Assembly (NCBI GenBank): GCA_029582165.1
Contig: CM055877.1
Span: 31,744,749 to 31,808,748, forward strand
Length of the DNA: 64,000 nucleotides
Reading direction: 5' to 3'
Source of the DNA: Portulaca oleracea
Lineage: Eukaryota; Streptophyta; Magnoliopsida; Caryophyllales; Portulacaceae
The translations under genes were made by a program, and so were the position numbers. Shown here piece by piece: positions 11,421 through 21,509 of the stretch. Every line of letters starts with the position of its first letter. Position 1 is the first letter of the stretch. Below the pieces are notes generated by a model, which was not told the DNA's origin, did not search any database, and worked only from the letters and a program-made list of their open reading frames with translations.

Positions 11421-12180
11421 GGCTTGTTAGGTAACACTGATTCAAGCACTAAGTCAATCTTGTGTTGGATATCTCTTTTAGGTGGCAAAGCGGGTGGCAT
11501 TTCCTCAGGAAATACATGCTGAAACTGCTGGAGTAAAGGTAGAAATAAAGGGTGGTCATTTTGTGGTGCTGAGGGTTCTTCAAGGTCTAAGAGGATCAAG
11601 CCCTTCTGTGTGTTAAACTCATGATGATCAGATAAAAGCAACACATCAAGACTAGGTTCAAGACATAGGCTTTTGGATTTCTTAGCTAACTGTGAGGGTT
11701 TCATAGGGGTAAGAATAATCTTTCTGTGGTTTAGGATTAGGGTGTAGGTATTAGCTCTACCACAATGGCTTACTGATCTATCATACAACCAAGGTCGACC
11801 CAAAAGCAAATGACATGCATCCATAGGTAAGACATCGCACCAGACCTCATCTTTGTATGATTGACCAATTGAAAAAGCAACAAGGCATCTAGTCGAGACT
11901 TGGATACCTTTTCCTGAGCTGAGCCACTAAATGGTGTATGGAGCTGGGTGGGGATTGGTTGCCAGGCTTAGCTTCTTCACCATAGTGCTGGTGGCTGCAT
12001 TGGTACAGCTTCCACTGTCTACAATCATAGAGCACACCTTTCCTCCAATGGTACACCTTGTATGAAAGATATTCTCCTTTTGCTCCTCTGCTTCCTCTAC
12101 TGCTGAGCTGCTCAAAACTCTTCTGATCACAAGCATCTCTCCCTCATCTAAACCTTCTTCTATAACCTCATCATCATAGA
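11421..12180 (-). pseudogene. Aspartic protease region (chromovirus copy A)
   Basis: The minus strand reads KVCSMIVDSGSCTNAA, an intact D-S-G protease active site near 12040, then MDACHLLLGRPWLYD near 11820. A stop before WLSSGKG (about 11925) and others break the frame. The order gag, protease, RT is normal for chromoviruses. Confidence 0.75.
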
Positions 12181-12447
12181 TAGGGTCATGCTCATGCTCT
12201 TCACAATCCTATTCTTCTCCCTGCACATGTTCAAGATCAATAAATAAAGCTGCTTGGTACTCAGCAAGAGTAACCATTCTCTTGTTTGGACATTCTAAGG
12301 CAATGTACCCTAGTCCTTGACACCTGAAACATCTCCTTTCTGAATAAGTTCTGCTGATAGGGGCTGGGGTTCTTTGTGGAGGGTTTTGTAGCTGATTTTG
12401 TGGAGGTCTTGGGACTGGATTTCTGGCTTGAGGTGGGGGTGGCGCTG
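12181..12447 (-). pseudogene. Gag C-terminal part with CCHC zinc knuckle (copy A)
   Basis: A Pro/Gln-rich stretch leads to CFRCQGLGYIALEC, a CX2CX4[H to Y]X4C zinc knuckle in which the His has become Tyr. The rest of gag is at 19050-19982, beyond the inserted Athila derivative. Confidence 0.75.
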
Positions 12448-14029
12448 TGTTTAGACCCAATTTTGTGTCTAAATACCACCTTAATTCTTAGGCTTTTGAC
12501 TCGTTTCGTGTTTATTTTCATGGCTTTTTAGTATGTTTTTGGTTATTTTGTAGGTTTTGAGGTTTTACACAAAAATGAGGTAAAACGGGCCATTTTAGAG
12601 CTTTTTTGGTGATTTCCCGAGCCGAGCCAGACTGAGAGTCGAGGAGAGTTGAACCGCGACCACTTTCCCCACTTTTGGTGCCAACTAGTGAGGTAACACC
12701 CGCTACGATCCTCGTAACCGGCGTTACATGCCTTGGAAAGAAGGAAGGAACAAGAGGAAGGAAGTCGGAGGTAGCCCTCGCCATGCCAATGGTGACACCC
12801 GCTACCCCAGGCTGGTCGAACAAGACCGTAGCCATGGTCTTGGGAGACCGCACCCACGGTGGGTGTAAGGCATGTGCACAAGGTGAAGTGACCGAACAAG
12901 ACGGTACCCACGGTCTTGGGACACCGTGCCTACGGTGTTGCGAAGAGAAGCGAAATCTGTAGTTCGCTACGCAAGACCGTAGCCACAGTCCCATAGACCG
13001 TACCCACGGTCTCCTTATGTTCTCTGCGATGTTTTCGGCTGTGCGCTGCGTTTTGCAAACAAATTTTCACTTGTATATATATCTCTTGTTGAAGATTTCT
13101 TTCCAGGCATCTAGAGATAGACTTAGACATATTCCAGCTTGTAATTAGGGATTTTAGAGAGAGACTAGTGAGAGATTTATTGTAGGGTTTGTGGTTATTT
13201 AAGATTTGGGTATTCAAACAATTGAGAGATTGTTGGATCATCTTTTTATTGCCTTCCTTTGTTCATCTACAGCTTTTTGATAAGTTTTCTCTTCCCTTAA
13301 CTCTTTCATTAATTACTTTGCTAATTACTTTGTTGCTTGTTTAATTGTTCTTACTTGCTTTTTGATTATTTTGCTTGGTCTTGATTGTTGGATGTTAGAA
13401 ATCATGTTTAGGTTTGGTTTGAATTTTGTTAGCTTAGTTTTTATCATGATTAGTGGCTAGAAACCCTATGGGTTAGGGGGTAATTAAGGGTGTGAATGGG
13501 TGATTATGTTTGGGTTAGAAATATTAGTGAGTAATTAGTTAGGAAATCAATTTCTCATTCCTTTCCTTCCCTCAAGAGGGATGTATTTGGGTTCGAAAGT
13601 CCCCAAACACATCCAACACTTGGGTTGGAAGGTTGGAATTGGGATAGTTAGTACTCTACTCACGAAAGTGAATAGAGGCTAACTAGGAAATTCCATTTCA
13701 TTAACCCTCGGGGTCCATGGTGGACTTTGGGGAAGTTAATCTGGACTATCCTCGAATGAGGAAGCTCGGTGGGTATTTTCTAACGGAATTGCCCTTAATT
13801 TTCCCTCCTTGTTATTTTTCCTCATCCCCATTTTCATCCCGAAAAGCCTCCGAAGCCAACTTTCCATTTCTTGACCGACCTTTGTTTTGTTTCTCGCTTT
13901 GTGACCCTTCCAAACTGATATCCTTACCTTATCGATCTCATCCCGACCATTGACCTAGATTCCATGACCAAGGCCGCCAGCTCCCTGAGAGAGAACGACA
14001 AAACCGAGGTCCACAAAACCACTGTTACA
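12448..14029 (+). repeat. 5' LTR of the Athila derivative
   Basis: 1582 bp, starting TGTTTAGACCC and ending CTGTTACA five bases before the primer site. It matches the right LTR at both ends but has about 490 bp (roughly 13311-13803) absent from the right copy. It contains a cluster of ACCGT/ACGGT palindromes and a TATA-like run. Confidence 0.85.
13074..13082 (+). promoter_or_regulatory. TATA-like run in the Athila LTR
   Basis: TATATATAT, present at the same place in the right LTR (near 18570). Possible promoter of the element. Confidence 0.4.
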
Positions 14030-14034
14030 CAAAA

Positions 14035-14052
14035 TGGCGCCGTTGCCGGGGA
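14035..14052 (+). promoter_or_regulatory. Primer-binding site (tRNA-Asp type)
   Basis: TGGCGCCGTTGCCGGGGA follows the LTR after five bases. This is the tRNA-Asp-complementary primer site widely seen in Athila elements. Confidence 0.9.
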
Positions 14053-14222
14053 GCCAGCGCCCCTAGTTTTAGTTTCTTGGTTTTTGGTTATTTGAGTTTG
14101 CTTTCACGCTAGAAATTAGTTTGTGCTAATCCCAATGAATTTGATGCTTCTATTGGTACTTGTTGGTGCATGTAGGTACGCCCTAATGTTCTACCGAGCA
14201 TCGTCGGAGTTTTCGCGTTCTA

Positions 14223-16064
14223 ATGGGTGAAGCTCGAGCTGGTTCATCCCGTACCCTTCTATCATATGTCGTTCCATCATCGGGTACGGGAGGTAATCCT
14301 ATCATCCTACCGCCACTACCACCCATTGCAACATTCGAGTTCAAACCATGCCTGCTAGACGCTTTTGAGAGAAACCAATTCTATGGAGATGGCTTCGAGG
14401 ATCATATCGATCATATTAGAAGATTTGAAGGCCGGATTGGTTTTGTGCATATGCCAGAGGTATCTTCGGAGTTTTTGAAATTGAAGCTTTTCCCTCTCAC
14501 CTTGGGAGGAGAAGCTAAGATGTGGCTCGACATTTGCCCACTCGGCACATATACTACTTGGGATGCATTGAGCCGGGATTTTCTTCACCATTTCTTTCCG
14601 GTTAATGAGACGCATATGCTTCGACAAGCTATCTTGAATTTCAAGCAAGAGCCGGGAGAAACTCTTTTCGATTCATAGGCAAGGTTTAAACTTCATCAAA
14701 GGCGATGTCCACATCACAATCTTCCGGATTGGTTATTGTTACATCAGTTTTACCATGGGCTTCAAGACGATCTTAAAGAGTTAATTGATATTGCATCGGG
14801 AGGAATGTTCCTTATGAAGACCGAGCATCAAACAAATGTTTTCCTTCACGAGTTATTTCAACATTCCCCTTCTTGGGGAAGCAGTTGGATTTTAGGAAGT
14901 GGAGGCTATTCCTTGGAGAGCGAACCTACTATCAAACTCCTTATGGGCGTCATCCAAGAGATGCAACAAAAGATGGTATCTAATAGAACAACCAACCAAT
15001 TAGGAATCATGCAGGAGACCCAACCCTCCACCCAAAACATCCAATATTTCTCACCCAACCACCAAAACCAAGAAGTTTGGCAACCCACTTATCACCAACC
15101 TACCCCTCAACTTCAAGAATCCCAACCATCTCAAGAGTCCAACATAGAGAAGTTGCTTAAGCAAATTGTTGAAAATAAAGAGAATGATAGGGCTTGCCTC
15201 GAGAACATTGAAAAGCAATGGGCCCAAATGGCTCAGATAGACTGCATCCCTCAAACCGTCCCCATCCATCCTCAACCTATTCCAATGGTGCCGGTGAATC
15301 TTGTTACCCTCCGGAGTGAAGGGGAAGCGATAGTGCCAAATTTTGCGGAGGAGGGATGTTTGAGAGAAGAAGAAAAAACGAGTGAGTTGGAGATGAATGA
15401 AGAAAGGGAGGTGTTGCTTGAAGAAGCTAAAAGTGAGAATGAGGAGAAGTTGAGTGAGGAAGAAGAATTCAATAAGGAAATAGATGGGTGCTTAATAGAA
15501 CCTTATACTTTTGAGCTTTCATGTGAGCGTCCTTTTGAGGAAATCCTTCTTGAGCCTATCCACGTTGAGCCCGATGGTAGTGAGGTTGTCTTCCTCACTA
15601 ATCTTATTGATGGGGCATATACTCGAGAGGTGGAGGATGTTCCTTTGGAGGAACCTTTATTTGAGCGTATGGAGGTTCATGATTTTTTTATCTATGATGA
15701 AGCATCTTTAGAGTTTTCTCTTCCTCAAGTGGAGTTTGAGTACTTCCTAATCACTTTGAATTATTTTATTGAAGAAGAATCCAAGGAAGGGGTTGAGAAG
15801 GAAGAAGATTTTTTGAAGGAAGATGACCGTCATCAACTCATGCTTGTTCCCGAGGCTCCAAAACTCCAGGAACAAGTAAAGTGGAGCTTAAATTACCTCC
15901 TCATGTATTTCACTCTATTCGACCGCTGGAGGAGCAACTTGCTTGGTTCACTATGGTGGTTGGGAGATGTAGGAAGAAGAGGAGAAAAAGAAGGTGGAAG
16001 AAACATAAGAAGCCACTGCCTCTCTTTACCCGAGGTCCACTGCAAACTGGTGAGATCATCTTGA
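14223..16064 (+). pseudogene. Athila-type gag with long acidic C-terminal region
   Basis: The ORF starts at ATG 14223 and runs in one frame to TGA at 16062-16064, broken once by TAG at 14676-14678. The gag domain is legible before and after that stop: LKLFPLTLGGEAKMWLD, TTWDALSRDFLHHFFP, then RRCPHHNLPDWLLLHQFY. The stop falls where a Trp is expected (S-x-ARFK). After a Gln/Pro-rich linker comes a strongly acidic part (about codons 390-560, many Glu). Near 15880 a different frame continues with VELKLPPH, a possible remnant of the Athila pol start, so a frameshift probably ended the coding region early. No CCHC knuckle or protease is seen. Confidence 0.75.
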
Positions 16065-16178
16065 CCTTTATGCTTGCCAAGTGGGGAAATGCTGGAAAGG
16101 GAGGAAGAGAAAATGGTGGAAGAGATAGAAAACGTTCAAATCTTGTTCACCCTGTCTTTCAAGGATCAAATGGGTATT

Positions 16179-16224
16179 AGGTCAAGCTAGGGACATAAAG
16201 CAAGCACTACATGGGAGGTAACCC
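16179..16224 (+). other. Conserved Athila post-ORF motif
   Basis: GTCAAGCTAGGGACATAAAG followed by GGGAGGTAACCC, a block commonly found right after the Athila polyprotein. It marks where the full coding region would end, here immediately after gag. Confidence 0.65.
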
Positions 16225-17942
16225 GTACTTTCTTTTTGATTAATTTCTTTTCCTTTCTTTATTAGTTTCTTTTTCTTGTTTCTAATCTTGCATGCGGATC
16301 TTACAAGCCTTGCTTGTTTTTACTTGATTATCCTAACCCTTTGCTCGATTATCACGGATCGCGGATTGAGTAATCATTTGTTTTGAAGAACTCGAGGTAA
16401 TATCTCTCTGCTCTTCTCTTTTTGAGTTGAATATCCTGTGATCCTTTTGCATGCTTGACTTTTCCTTTGGTGGAGAACCCCTAGTATGTGCTTGTTGAGT
16501 ATATCTTGTTGTTGGAGCCGTGTGGGCTCGGGTCGCCACCACTTTTATATGCTAGTTGTTCTTGTTTGTTTGTTTTTGTAGGTTCTCTACCCTTTTCTTG
16601 TGACACCTTCCCACAATGAGGACATTGTGGCGTTTTAAGTGTGGGAGGATGAGTTATATTTGTTCAAGGGTAGATCACCTAGCTCTTTGTTTTTTTTTCC
16701 TTAGTTTTTGCCTAAAATTTGAAAATTTTTGTGTGAAAAAGGAGAAAAAAGGGAGTGAAAGCTTTAAAAGTTTTCTTTCAGTTTTCGTTTTCGCTTTGTT
16801 TTGCTTTGTTTCTTGGATCTTGTTGTCGAAATTGCGAAGCCGTTCTTAATCTTCTTTAAAAGAAACCGGTCTGAGCATTTTCGACCCTGTCTCGGGTACT
16901 AGTCATGACTTACCTTCTTAGACTCCCTTCATTGAGTGTCTAGTGAGACCCCCGATTCCTTTCACGTTCCGATTGAAACCGAGAGATTCTAGGGGTTTGT
17001 GTCCGAGCTTGTTTCTTCTTTTTTCTTGTTTAGCAAAAGCAAAAGCAAAGTTCAAAAAGAAAGAAAAATAAAGCAAAAGCTACAATAACCGGACTAAGTG
17101 GGGCGTGTCGCTCAATGACATTAACCACCATACACTTAGCCAACCTACACGGGCCCGGTATCAGTGGTACGGCACGAATACCCCTTAAACCTCCTCCTAT
17201 ATCGCTTTGCGACGGAGAGGTGAATGGAAAAGACTGTGTTGGGAGGGTAAACCCCATATTTGGGCCGTCCAATTTCCGAAAGTAAAGCTAATACCGACCT
17301 TTAAAAAGAAAAAAAAAGAGAAAAAGTAATTTTGTTGGTGAAACCAACCAAAAAGAAAAGAAAAGTTTGTGCTTCTTAAAGTTTGGGGCCTATCCTTGCA
17401 TCACCTATGACCCTCACCACGCCAAGGGCGACCAAATGCGAGGAGGGGCAACTATTTCCTTGTTTGTTTCGTTGTTTTTGAGCTCGGGCATGAGTCTTTG
17501 GAGTCTTTTGGATTCGGTTAGAACCCACTTGCACATTTGCACATGGGGTTTTGCTTGGTATGAGGTGTAGGGGGTCGAAAATCTTTAAGACCGACTTTTG
17601 CTTGGGATAGGTGCTTGTGAGATGCTCATAATGGTTCCTTTTGGAGGCTTAATAACGTTTTCTTAGTTAAGGTTGCAAGATCCTTTGAAGCGAAGCTTTT
17701 GTTTCTCTTTCCTTTGTTTCTCTTCGGTTTTGTTTTCACTTTCCCTCTCTCCTTTTTCTTTGGCTTTTGTGGGTACAGCCGCTACAAACCCTCACGAGTC
17801 CAACTCGTCCACCCGGGCTGCCGGGGGGTTCAAAGGGCTTGGTGCATACGCTAAATGCACTAGTTTCCTCCCACGACAAAGGAGTTGGTGTTTAGTTTTC
17901 TTATTTGTTTTTGTCTTGTTTTGCTCGGGACGAGCAAAAGTT
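16225..17942 (+). other. Long 3' UTR of the Athila derivative
   Basis: About 1.7 kb without a convincing ORF. It holds a second purine-tract-like block (AAGTGTGGGAGG near 16640), A-rich AAAGC repeats near 17035-17090 and the Athila landmark TGCTCGGGACGAGCAAAAG at 17920-17939. Large non-coding 3' regions are normal for Athila. Confidence 0.65.
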
Positions 17943-17956
17943 TAAGTGTGGGGGGG
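17943..17956 (+). promoter_or_regulatory. Polypurine tract before the 3' LTR
   Basis: TAAGTGTGGGGGGG lies immediately before the LTR start TGTTTAG, as expected for plus-strand priming. Confidence 0.7.
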
Positions 17957-19049
17957 TGTTTAGACCCAATTTTGTGTCTAAATACCACCTTAATTCTTAG
18001 GCTTTTGACTCGTTTCATGTTTATTTTCATGGCTTTTTAGTATGTTTTTGGTTATTTTGTAGGTTTTGAGGTTTTACACAAAAACGAGGTAAAACGGGCC
18101 ATTTTAGAGCTTTTTTGGTGATTTCCCGAGCCGAGCCGGACTGAGAGTCGAGGCGGAGTTGACCCGGGACAACTTTCCCCACTTTGGTGCCAATTAGTGA
18201 GGTAACACCCGCTACGATCCTCGTAACGGGCGTTACATGCCTTGGAAAGAAGGAAGGAAGTCGGAGATAGCCCCCGTCACGCCAATGGTGACACCCGCTA
18301 CCCTAGGCTGGCCGAACAAGCCCGTACCCACGGTCTTGGGAGATCGCACCCACGGTGGGTGCAAGGCATGTGCAGAAGGTGAAGTGACCAAACAAGACCG
18401 TACCCACGATCTTGGGACACCGTGCCTACGGTATTTCGAAGAGAAGCGAAATCTACAGTTCGCTACGCAAGACCGTAGCCACGGTCCCATAGACCGTACC
18501 CACGATCTCCTTATGTTCTGCGCGATGTTTTCGGCTGTGCGCTGCGTTTTGCCAACAAATTTTCACTTGTATATATATCCCTTGTTGACGATTTCTTGCC
18601 AGGCATCTAGAGATAGACTTAGACATTTTCAGCTTGTAATTAGGGATTTTAGAGAGAGGTTAGTGAGAGATTTATTCTAGGGTTTGTGGTTATTGAAGAT
18701 TTGAGTATTCAAACAATTGAGAGATTGTTGGATCATCTTTTTTATTGCTTTCCTTTGTTCATCTACGACATTTTGATAAGTTATCTCTTCCCTTAACTCT
18801 TTCATCCCTCCTTGTTATTCCCTTGTTGCAAAACCCATTTCCTCATTCCCGTTTTCATCCCGAAAAGCCTCCGAAGCCCATTTTCCATTTCTTGACCGAC
18901 CTTAGTTTTGTTTCTCGCTTTGTGACCCTTTCAAACCGATATCCTTACCTTAGCAATCTCATCCCGACTATTGACCTAGTTTCTATGACCAAGGTTGCCA
19001 GCTCCCTAAGAGAGAACGACAAAACCGAGGTCCACAAAACCACTGTTAC
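17957..19049 (+). repeat. 3' LTR of the Athila derivative (internally deleted)
   Basis: About 1093 bp. It is collinear with the left LTR except that about 490 bp is missing near 18808 and the last A is lost at the right end (CTGTTAC). The rest is closely similar to the left LTR. Confidence 0.85.
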
Positions 19050-19982
19050 TGGGTGGATAGGCTCTTTGTGGGGGATTGTAAGGTTTGTAAGGGTTTGGCT
19101 TGGCTGGTGCATAGGGTTTTGCTGGGTATCTGTTGTATTCTTTCACTCTAGCCTTCTTCTGCTGCTCCACTTTGTGAGCTTAACTCATTAAGTGAATCAT
19201 AGACCTGTAACTCCACAACATTCTTGATCCCTTCATTTAAGCCTGCAAGGTACCTGATGTAGGTTTGTACCTCATTCTCCTGCATATTACAATTCCAAAG
19301 CAAATGCTCAAACTCCTTTGTGTACTCTTCCACTAACTTGTTCCCCTACACAGCTTGCTGCAACTTAAAGTAGTTCTCCTTCATGTAATTTTCTGGAAGG
19401 AATTTCTCCTTCAGCTTTTGCCTCATCTCAATCCAGGTGCTCACCTTAGGTTCCCCTATTTCCACTCTATTTTTCTGCAAATTTTTCCACCAAGTAGAAG
19501 CATATTTTTTCAACTTTAAAGCTACTAACTTCACCTTGTTTCCTTCTGAAACCTCTTTCAAGTCAAAGACCCTTTTCTACTGTTTGTAACCAATCTAGGA
19601 AAACATTAGGATCTAGTTCTCCTAAATATTCAGGTATATCAATCTTGAAATCAAGTTTCTCAACTCTCCTATCTTCCCTTCTTACTTCTCTTTCACTCTC
19701 ACTGTTTTCTTCCGGCTCACTAACTCTAGGTGATCTTCTGACTCTCCTTCTCCTTCTATGTGTAGGCCTAGGACCTCGACCTCCTCTTCCTGTCCTACTA
19801 AAAGGATTCTCACCTTCTCCTTCCTCCATTTCTTCATCAGTCTCCCTATTCAACTGATTTCTATGTAATCTCATATAATACTGCAACTACTCACGCAAAC
19901 ACTTCATTTTCTGTTCTACCTCTTCTTTTTCATTTAAGGTCTGTTCTAAGACTTCTTGTGGGGTTCTACTAGCTCCGGCCAT
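19050..19982 (-). pseudogene. Gag N-terminal part (chromovirus copy A)
   Basis: Starts at ATG 19982 (MAGAS) shortly inside the primer site. An acidic then Arg-rich stretch (GRGGRGPRPTHRRRRR) is followed by the gag domain: FKIDIPEYLGELDP, YASTWWKNLQKNR, KLKEKFLPENYMKENYF and EEYTKEFEHLLW. Stops near 19886, 19562 and 19345 and a frameshift near 19160 break it. The C-terminal end continues at 12447 across the inserted Athila derivative. Confidence 0.75.
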
Positions 19983-20022
19983 TTCAAACAACAACTACAA
20001 CACACTCAAGACAGAACACAAT

Positions 20023-20034
20023 GCTCTAATACCA
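20023..20034 (-). promoter_or_regulatory. Primer-binding site, tRNA-iMet type (one mismatch)
   Basis: The minus strand reads TGGTATTAGAGC, one base off the standard TGGTATCAGAGC, three bases inside the LTR. Confidence 0.75.
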
Positions 20035-20037
20035 AGA

Positions 20038-21388
20038 TGATGTAGGCTAACTCACTAAGATCAGAGTATTGAGTTATAGTACACCATACAATCCTCACTT
20101 ACACAACTGAATGATAGAAACACAATAACTGATTGAAAGTAACAAGCTGGAATAGAAGACAACCCAATACAGAAGATAAAGATAGGCTTGCTTACAGTTG
20201 ATATAGACACACCACAACTGAAATCAAGGGCAATGGACTCTCACACACACATGCCTCTACAGACACAACAAAGCATGGATGATCAAGCTCAGCTTACACT
20301 TGCTGGATTCTGCCAATATCCAGTGACAAGAACTGATTGAACCAAGGTTGAGAGTTATAGGACACTCACAAACTTTTAGAGGTACTAAGACACTCGAGAA
20401 TGCTATTAAATGAACACTGAGATGCCTTTCATTGATAGGAAACTTCATAATATAAAGAAAGCTAATCAGCTTGATTAGCCCTGCTTAAGCATAAGCTAAC
20501 TATCTAATCTCCCTGGACTAATCTAAGCTACAAAGCTTAAAACTAATACAACTGATTATATCCTAGTGATCTCGAGTACATTTGTAAGAAAATAAAAGGA
20601 AAAATACTAAGCTATGCTCTGATTGGACCAAATGCCAAAAGAGTGGCAAAATGAACCAATGATAGGCTTTCCTCTCTAAGGGGGTAAAAATAATGTTACT
20701 AAGGTAATTCCCGCGCCAATGCTAACCTCAAAGTAATCTCAACAGGTTAATATCGTGCTGGAAAGACCAAAATAACCCCTAAGGATAGAAATCAGAACAT
20801 ATAGCCCCAGAACTAGGGTTCTGGAAAAACTGATAAAAACAACCCTACTGGGATTGTCTGTTCTGGCTTCTGAACCTTACTGTGCCATGCTCGATCATGC
20901 TGGAACTTGGTTTGGACTTGAAAAGGACATGGCAAGGAACAAAAAACTCCTAGGGAACCTTGGCTGAATCTTCCTCAATCAATAGATACAATATTGAGAA
21001 AAACTCCTGCTTGGACTGTTGTTGCTGGGAACTGGACTTGGTCTGGATGACCAATGTTGCTGGGCTGGATGGCTGTGGATGCGAGGACCTGCTTTACAAG
21101 TGTGTAGCAAGCCTGGATGGATGTTGTTGGTGGAGTGGTGGCTGCTGGTGATGCTGAAAACCTTCTGCTAGATGTTTGAACTGTTGAGAAGCATGCTGTG
21201 TAACCTGCTGTCTGTGCTGGGATTTGGAAGCCTGCCATTTCTGTTGGATTTGCTTCCTTGGCTGCTGAGTTTGGTAAATCAGCATGATCTCCTCCTTGTG
21301 CTGCTGCTGCAAGTGCTGGTGAAGTTCTTATAGATGCTTCCTTTGCTGATGAAGGTGCTGCTGCTGACTGTTCTCCATGATGGTCTCA

Positions 21389-21392
<4 letters not shown>
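20038..21392 (-). repeat. 5' LTR of chromovirus copy A
   Basis: About 1355 bp; minus-strand termini are TGATTG and ACATCA. Its first 400 bp (minus strand) carry a Gln/His-rich reading frame (20975-21390) that probably corresponds to the LTR-encoded polyprotein tail of this family. It abuts a (TA)n tract, which may be its insertion target. The partner LTR is not in the window. Confidence 0.6.

Positions 21393-21459
<67 letters not shown>
21393..21459. repeat. (TA)n microsatellite
   Basis: About 33 uninterrupted TA units between the LTR of copy A and the 3' end of the LINE. Confidence 0.95.
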
Positions 21460-21463
<4 letters not shown>

Positions 21464-21509
21464 ATGTGATGTATATTATAAGTAAAAAGATAAAAACGGA
21501 ATTACAAGC

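Larger units (their letters stand above)
12448..19049 (+). mobile_element. Non-autonomous Athila-type retrotransposon (gag only)
   Basis: Plus-strand order is LTR, tRNA-Asp-type primer site, gag-like ORF, conserved post-ORF motif, long 3' UTR, purine tract, LTR. The primer site and the GGGAGGTAACCC post-ORF motif are typical of Athila elements. No protease, RT, RNase H or integrase is found between the LTRs, so it would need enzymes from a related element. It lies within gag of chromovirus copy A, on the opposite strand. I cannot define a clean TSD (left flank CGCTG; the right flank begins at about TGGGT). Confidence 0.8.
9583..21392 (-). mobile_element. CRM-like chromovirus (copy A), interrupted by an Athila derivative
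   Basis: Minus-strand order is LTR (21392-20038), tRNA-iMet-type primer site, gag, then a 6.6-kb insertion, then the rest of gag, protease, RT, RNase H and integrase. Integrase stops after SDRDTKF at 9583, where unrelated DNA begins, so the 3' end and 3' LTR are lost. The sequence resembles copies B and C further right but is more diverged and carries many stops. It is the older of the two nested elements here. Confidence 0.8.

Noticed and set aside
12518..12994. Overlapping ORFs on both strands, with counterparts at 18233-18680
   Set aside because: They lie inside the Athila LTRs over the ACCGT/ACGGT palindrome cluster; no domain.
14030..14052. tRNA-like sequence
   Set aside because: Only the 18-nt primer-binding complement of a tRNA end; no tRNA gene structure here or at the other primer sites.
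17030..17272. 80-codon minus-strand ORF
   Set aside because: Inside the Athila 3' UTR; no family resemblance.
12443..19054. A 5-bp TSD for the Athila derivative
   Set aside because: Left CGCTG and right TGGGT or TTACT do not match, so I leave the TSD undefined.
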